Positions 58,903-64,000 of a DNA stretch of 64,000 nt are shown here, one piece after another (position 1 is the stretch's first letter; every line of letters starts with the position of its first letter). A program made the translations under genes and the position numbers. Location: contig SKCR01038880.1 in NCBI GenBank assembly GCA_019454045.1, positions 1-64,000 on the forward strand. The letters are read 5' to 3'. The notes under the pieces were generated by a model. That model searched no databases, was not told the DNA's origin, and saw nothing but the letters and a program-made list of their open reading frames with translations. The stretch is from Zanthoxylum bungeanum (Eukaryota; Streptophyta; Magnoliopsida; Sapindales; Rutaceae).

Positions 58903-60880
58903 TGTTGGGATTTATGTCCTAGAGCTTCATGTATTGTAAATGGAATTGATTATTGTAATAATAATAAATGCATTATTTATTTTATCAAAGTTGTTTGATT
59001 TATATCGCATATTATCTAATTATCTTGTTTACCTTGATTACTATTGTACCTTCAGACTTAGTGTATATTTGATGCACAAGAGGATTTAAGTCTGAAGTTA
59101 GTAATATAAATAGTCCATAGAGAGAAAACAAAGAGGGTACTTTGTTTGTGGTTTATCTATAGCTGCAATCCATTCTATACTTGTATGACGACCTTGATCC
59201 GGGATCGTTCATGTAATGACATGGGAATAGAGGCACATTGTATGATAAGATCATGTTAAACTGGACTCGGATAAATACAAATTTCTTTTAATATCCGTTA
59301 ACCGAAGAAATTTATTTTATCTAATAGATGGTCATATATGGATTCGATCTTAATCCTGAGTATACTACGAACTCCTACATGACAAGTTATGTCCTTTGAT
59401 TTATTATGGTGAGGTTGGTGTTGCATTCCCAGCCAATAACTATGTATTTTGGGGATATGATTTGGTATGTAGCTGGGAACGTTTTACATAGATATGGAAT
59501 TCACTCATTCTTACGAGAAGCAGATGAATATCTCTTTTAAGAGTTGAATCGGGACTTGAACAATTTGAGCGCTCAACTTTTCTATTACGAATAGAAAGTA
59601 TATTATATTCATAATTGTTATGAATTAATTGTTCATTATAGAATCAATGGTCTTAAGAGACAAAATATTTAGAGGAGTCTAACAGACTTATGACCCGGCT
59701 CTATTTATGAGATATTCGAGAAGGGCTATATCCATATATAATGACTATATCGATGGACACCGAAAATGTTCGGTTTATTTAATCCATCTACGGTAACAGG
59801 AGTTCGACTTCGAGTTTTTAGTGGAATAACGCAGAGTTAATCATTCGTAATATTTGATTAAAGAGTTTAATTAATATTTCAGAATTATTGAAGCTCGGAA
59901 CTGTAGGTCCATTTGGTCCCCGTGCTAGCTCGATTAACTGTAGCAAACCTAATATAATTAGATTGTCTAATTATATGCTCACATTATATTTATTTATATA
60001 TTATTAATAAGATTAATAATATTTATTGTCACAAATGACAACTATGTTAAATTAGTTTAACTTAACATTTTCTAGAATTCTTTGATTATGAGAAATCAAG
60101 TCTTGATTATGAGATAATCAAGTTAATAATAATTATGAGATAATTACTACAACATAATTGAAGGTAAATAAATCATTATTAATATATTGATTTTTATTTA
60201 CCATTGGAGACAAAGCCATATGGCTTACCATGTCATCCAAGCAATTATGTATATTAGGTGGCTTGGATACACCTAATAGATTTGTCATTAGCTAATACAT
60301 TTTATGTTTTGGTATGGTCTCCACATTCATGTGTTTGCCATTGAAAGAAAGCATTGAATGCTTAATGACAAAGCCATTGTCTTTAGCTTAACATTTCTTA
60401 TGCTTTGGTATGGCATTCACATTTTTGTGGTGGCCATTGCAAGAAACATTATATGCTTAATGACAAGGTTAGTTGGCTTGTGTAAGAGAATATAATCTCT
60501 ACCATTTCTCTCACTTCCTAAGTTTAACATTTTGCAAACATTCGCACAGAGAAACAAATTGAGAGAAAAGAGATAAGAACTTCAAATATTTACAAGTGTT
60601 GTGAGAGTATTTGAAATTCCAAAGAGCCAAACACCATTGTGACATCCTAAATCTCTAATAGTTTAGAGGTTTAATCTTTGTGAGTGAAGCCCACACTTCG
60701 GTTTGTTGGTTTCGAGTCATAGTTCGGAAGATCGAGTGGTTGATCTAAGTGTTGGACACCAAAAGATTTATCTTGGCTAGTACAACAAAGGGAGAAGGCA
60801 AAGAAAATTTTGAAGATCCATACCGGACCTGGTGCCACCATAAGCAACTTCCACCGCGTTATGGAAAGTCGTTTCCTACA
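58903..60880 (+). repeat. E5 3' LTR (1978 bp, complete)
   Basis: It starts TGTTGGGATTTATG right after the polypurine tract and ends TCCTACA. E2 LTR sequence follows. Confidence 0.9.
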
Positions 60881-61789
60881 CTAACAACTCTAGATTGGCA
60901 ACCAAGTCCTAAAATGACCAAAAGTGCGCTTATTAACCATTAACAACCTTACTTTAATTGCATACATGCATATATCTTTCCTCTAAGATTTCAAGCTTCT
61001 CAACACAAATCCAAGAAAGTAGAAAAACATATTTAGGTATAATCTCATTGACGTTTTTACTATTGATCTCTTAATAACACTTAGAACTCACTTCTATAGT
61101 GTACCACTGGCCCGTGGATTTAAGAGAATGTTAATCCCATATTGAATACCTATGCTCTGTACAGAGAACTGAAATATCCTTTCTTGACACACACAAGATA
61201 CCCTAAGAATCTATCTACACGCAACGAGCAGGCGGAGGTCTGACCTTAATAGGTCGGTGACGTGACTGCCATCAAAGTATGAAGGATATCTTATATATCC
61301 ACAGTGGTATCTCAAGTCAAATAATCAATATGCTACTCAACCCGAAAGGATTCTTATTGATGTTGGTATACCATCTATTAAGAATCTTCAGTGAGTCGTT
61401 CAGTGTTTATCTGATATAAACACCTACATGTCTATACGAGTCTTCAAGACTCAAGGTTCATTGAGTATCAACTACTAAGATCCTAGATTATAATATACGA
61501 CATGTACGGTCTCCGTAGGTTTACTTGCTGACCAAGTAATGTAAATCTTGACCAGGAATAATTTAAAAATAATACTGTTATGATACAATTGAATGTCAGT
61601 TGTGACGCTTTTACAACTATATCATAACTAATCATTTTAAGGTTTGTTACATCTTTATCATATATTAAAAGATGTTATATTAAAGAAACTATTATTTTAT
61701 TCATAATAAATATTTACTTAAGTATTTAGAACGAAATATAATATAAAATTGGTTCTCTGAGCACCAATCCTAATATTGGATTCGCAACA
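60881..61789 (-). repeat. E2 5' LTR, first 0.9 kb
   Basis: In element sense it starts TGTTGCGAATCCAATATTAG at 61789 and runs to the E5 insertion point. The stretch 60881-61035 is the counterpart of 27705-27870. It contains GGTCAGACCTCCGCC and TAAATCCACGGGCCAG blocks. The rest of this LTR is missing to the left of E5. Confidence 0.6.
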
Positions 61790-62159
61790 TTGAACCACAT
61801 GATTCGGAAAATGTCAACAAGGTTGTCAATAATGAAATGGTAAAATATGCTCACAACAACAATAAAAAAAATAATAATAATAACAACGACAACAATAACA
61901 AAAATAATAATAATAATAAAATAATTAATGATATTTAGGTGCCTTACATACACATATATATTCATTTCATTTGATAATAATAAATATATCATGACCTAGA
62001 GGCAACTATGTCACACCTTCAACCTTGAGGTCAAGAGTTCAAGACATAGAAATTGCATCAATTTGTAGAATTAAATATTAATGATATAGGCTTAGATTAG
62101 GTCGGTCAATGTGTGGGACCACATATGGTTGGTTAGGTCAGGTCCATAGTAAGCCCCAC
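61790..62159. other. CACTA right arm, no gene
   Basis: An ACAACA/AATAAT microsatellite lies at 61853-61925. At 62005-62050 ACCTTGAGGTCAAGAGTTCAAGAC resembles a degraded B box of a SINE, but no second copy or A box is convincing. The stretch 62090-62155 carries a GTGTGGGACCACATA inverted repeat. Confidence 0.4.
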
Positions 62160-62395
62160 GGTATATATTTTTTAATACAACAAAAAAATGATGATTTTTT
62201 GGAAGAATGTCATAGAAAACCATTTTTATGATGATTTTTTAAGAACCGTCATAAAAATGCATTTTTTTATGACGGTTTTTTAAAGAACCGTCATAAAAAA
62301 CTCGAGACTTTTTATAACCCTGCATAAGATGATGGTTCAAAAACCATGATAAAAAAAATTCTTTAGAACCGTCATAAAATATTTTTATAGTAGTG
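62160..62395. repeat. CACTA right subterminal repeats and terminus
   Basis: Inverted words ATGACGGTTTTTT / AAGAACCGTCATAAAAA repeat five or six times, ending TTTTATAGTAGTG. The opening TTTTTTAATACAACAAAAA also occurs in the left array (15978, 16065), which ties the two ends to one family. Confidence 0.65.
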
Positions 62396-63662
62396 TGGCC
62401 ATTTTCTTTATATCATTATAATACACACACATATGGTATTATTCTTGTCTTATTAAAGAAGTTTATATCAGATTAATAGTATTAGCATTCTATATGATGG
62501 AATTATCTTAATCATTAGGACCTTGTATGAATAAGAATAAAGACTAAAGAATAATTGTCATAATAATATAGTTGCAACAAGGTGATAGGACATGTCACTA
62601 TTCAGTATGTTCTCAAAATCATTTTCAATCATATATTTACCGACATGGGTCAATTGGTAAACAATTGGACTGGTATTTAGTCTATGTACGGTTAGCCATG
62701 CTACTAATCTTAGCTGACTATGAACTTATGTGAAGTTCATTTAGGTTACATGGGTATTATGTGTAAGACTAGATTTGGACAGACTCATGAAAGACATCTA
62801 ATAAAAAGATCATCCAACCGTCAATAAGTGGTCTTCACGAGTTGAGTAGTGTATGTAGTCCTTTGATCGAATGTGACATCATACTCCTGAGTGATACACC
62901 ATGCTTGGATTTCAGGTATGTCACGAACTTTTCATAGTGTGACCGCTAGTTGTCATCATGTATGGTCTGATCTCAAGAAGCCAAGGTTCATCGACAAGAT
63001 CCATCTCTTAAAATGATTGAGTCTTATATCCCGATGCTTAGGATAGTATTTCAGAAGTCTGTTAGCCAACAATAACAACCGTGAAAATCATTTTCGCTAG
63101 TGGAACAACATCGAAAATTATCTTCCTTAAATTATTCTATTATGGAATACTTATATGAAGTTATGGTTATGATTGAGCTGGTAGAGACTTGATGGTTGAT
63201 CTATGTCTCTGCCTATTTGAATATTGAATGACTGAAAGATTATACGTATATGCATGTCCTCAACTTGAATGGTTTATCTCACCGTCTCATTGATCCGCGA
63301 TATATAGTTTGGCAAAGCCTTGTAGACATATATAATTATTCTTTATAACGAACATATATAAACCTAAAGAGTCTCATAACATGAATTGCACGTATTGACC
63401 ATTTGGGTAGCTATTAATCCAATATTGATTAATAAGATTTGTTCAAATAGTTATTATTCAATTATAATTATTTGAATGGAGATGGCATATAGTCAAATTA
63501 TTTTATCCAAGTAGCTTATCAAATAAATGACGAGATTTGAGAAGGATGCGTGTTAATTGTTAATGCGAATTAGTGTATTATTTATTAGATATTTTGAAAA
63601 TATCATGGGTGATTGACATTTTCTTAGTTGGACAAGTAAGCCTAAAATTCTAGTACTATTTT
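62396..63662. other. Unassigned, possibly old LTR sequence
   Basis: No protein similarity. Style and words (AGACTCATGAAAGACATC, GTAGTCCTTTGATCG, ATACTCCTGAGTG) resemble the middle of copia LTRs such as E5, but I cannot align it confidently to any other part of the window. Confidence 0.3.
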
Positions 63663-64000
63663 TATTGGGATATATGTCATATAGCTTCATGTAATGAATA
63701 TATGTCATATAGCTGCATGTAATGAAAATAAAATTATTTCATATAAAATAAAAGATGTATTATTCATTTATCAATTATTTTGGTTTAAATCAGATATTAT
63801 AAATTATCATGTTTATTCTTGATTACTTATGTGCCTTCAGACTTAGTGTATGAGTGTCATACACAAAAAGTTTTAAGTTTGAAGATAGTAATATAAAATA
63901 GTCCAAATAGAGCAAACAAAACGGGTACTTTATTTGTGGTTTATCTATAGTTATGGTTCATCTATAATTATACGGTGACCTTGATTCAGGATCGTCCACA
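63663..64000 (+). mobile_element. Start of another E5-family LTR (cut by window end)
   Basis: Aligns with 58905-59240: TTGGGATATATGTC, GTGCCTTCAGACTTAGTGTAT, AATAGTCCAAATAGAGC, GGGTACTTTATTTGTGG. A 28-30-bp stretch (ATATATGTCATATAGC...) is tandemly duplicated right at the start, which the E5 LTR does not have. The rest lies outside the window. Confidence 0.75.

Larger units (their letters stand above)
51272..60880 (+). mobile_element. Copia LTR retrotransposon E5
   Basis: Different copia family from E1/E3/E4: LTRs start TGTTGGGATTTATGTCC and end GTTTCCTACA. Truncated 5' LTR, primer site, leader, gag, protease, integrase, reverse transcriptase, RNase H, polypurine tract and complete 3' LTR are in copia order. 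It inserted into the E2 5' LTR, which resumes at 60881. The first roughly 220 bp of the 5' LTR are missing, so its target duplication is lost. Many stops and shifts. Confidence 0.9.
16504..61789 (-). mobile_element. Copia LTR retrotransposon E2, outer shell of the nest, fragmented
   Basis: The termini TGTTGGG (16504) and CGCAACA (61789) form the TGTTG...CAACA ends of a copia LTR and are flanked by TTGA on both sides (16500-16503, 61790-61793). Pieces in minus-strand order: 5' LTR part 61789-60881, gag to integrase core 45260-43368, integrase C-terminal part 28490-27906, 3' LTR parts 27905-27551 and about 16879-16504. The LTR pieces 60881-61030 and 27705-27870 are clearly homologous. Reverse transcriptase, RNase H and the start of the 3' LTR are deleted at about 27.9 kb, and leader plus primer site are deleted near 45.26 kb. 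The left LTR boundary is the least certain part. Confidence 0.55.
15485..62395. mobile_element. CACTA-type non-autonomous element, about 1.6 kb, split by the E2 tower
   Basis: The left end TACTACTACAAAA (15485) and the right end, read inward as CACTACTATAAAA (62395), are inverted matches to the CACTA terminal consensus. Both are followed by short ATGACGGTTTT / AAAACCGTCAT words, the subterminal repeats typical of CACTA elements. Taking out E2 (16504-61789) leaves about 1.0 kb on the left and 0.6 kb on the right with no transposase. The 3-bp flanks (TAA and TGG) do not match, so the two ends could also be separate old elements. I infer one element because E2 fills the gap exactly. Confidence 0.45.

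Noticed and set aside
62005..62155. Third SINE with a GAGTTCAAGAC B box
   Set aside because: No convincing A box, no poly-A tail and no match to the two SINEs at 13 kb.

Overview
This is a stretch of flowering-plant nuclear heterochromatin with no cellular gene that I can support. It is very AT-rich and packed with mobile elements typical of plants: Ty1/copia and Ty3/gypsy LTR retrotransposons, a TRIM-like non-autonomous LTR element, solo LTRs, CACTA and hAT DNA-transposon remnants and tRNA-derived SINEs. Every retrotransposon coding region I read is broken by stops, frameshifts or deletions. I see no rRNA, tRNA, CRISPR or operon-like structure.

Left part (1-16 kb). An LTR tail (1-568) and an AT-rich stretch lead into a short hAT-type element with ends at 1759 and 12634. 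It was split by a copia element, E1 (2355-12500, minus strand, 2.1-kb LTRs, target duplication ACTTG). Then come two SINEs (13.06-13.24 and 13.39-13.57 kb) and a TRIM-like element (14167-15404, target duplication GAGAG), which sits inside a 21-bp inverted repeat.

Central tower (15.5-62.4 kb). The best model is nested insertions. A small CACTA-type element (ends 15485 and 62395, tandem hairpin arrays at the ends) was hit by copia E2 (16504-61789, minus strand). E2 was then filled by: a gypsy element (about 16880-27550) carrying a Tat/Athila-like fragment (19558-22173) and a solo LTR (22792-26783); copia E3 (28491-43367, plus strand), which carries a second solo LTR (32304-37229); a truncated copia E4 (45265-51271, minus strand); and copia E5 (51272-60880, plus strand). 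E1, E3 and E4 belong to one family: their LTRs start TGTTGGACA and they share a long unusual leader. E5 is a different copia family, and another LTR of its family begins at about 63663 and runs out of the window.

How it fits together. Most layers can be ordered by target duplications or by coding frames that resume on the far side of an insertion. For example, the E2 integrase motif LRSDRD is cut exactly by E3. One deletion near 45.26 kb probably explains the truncations of E2, E4 and E5. The most unusual signals are a modular LTR design in the gypsy family (fixed hairpin, swapped minisatellite, swapped palindrome), a gag-less derivative shared by E1 and E4, and leader and LTR reading frames conserved among E1, E3 and E4. 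I did not find a new enzymatic or defence system.
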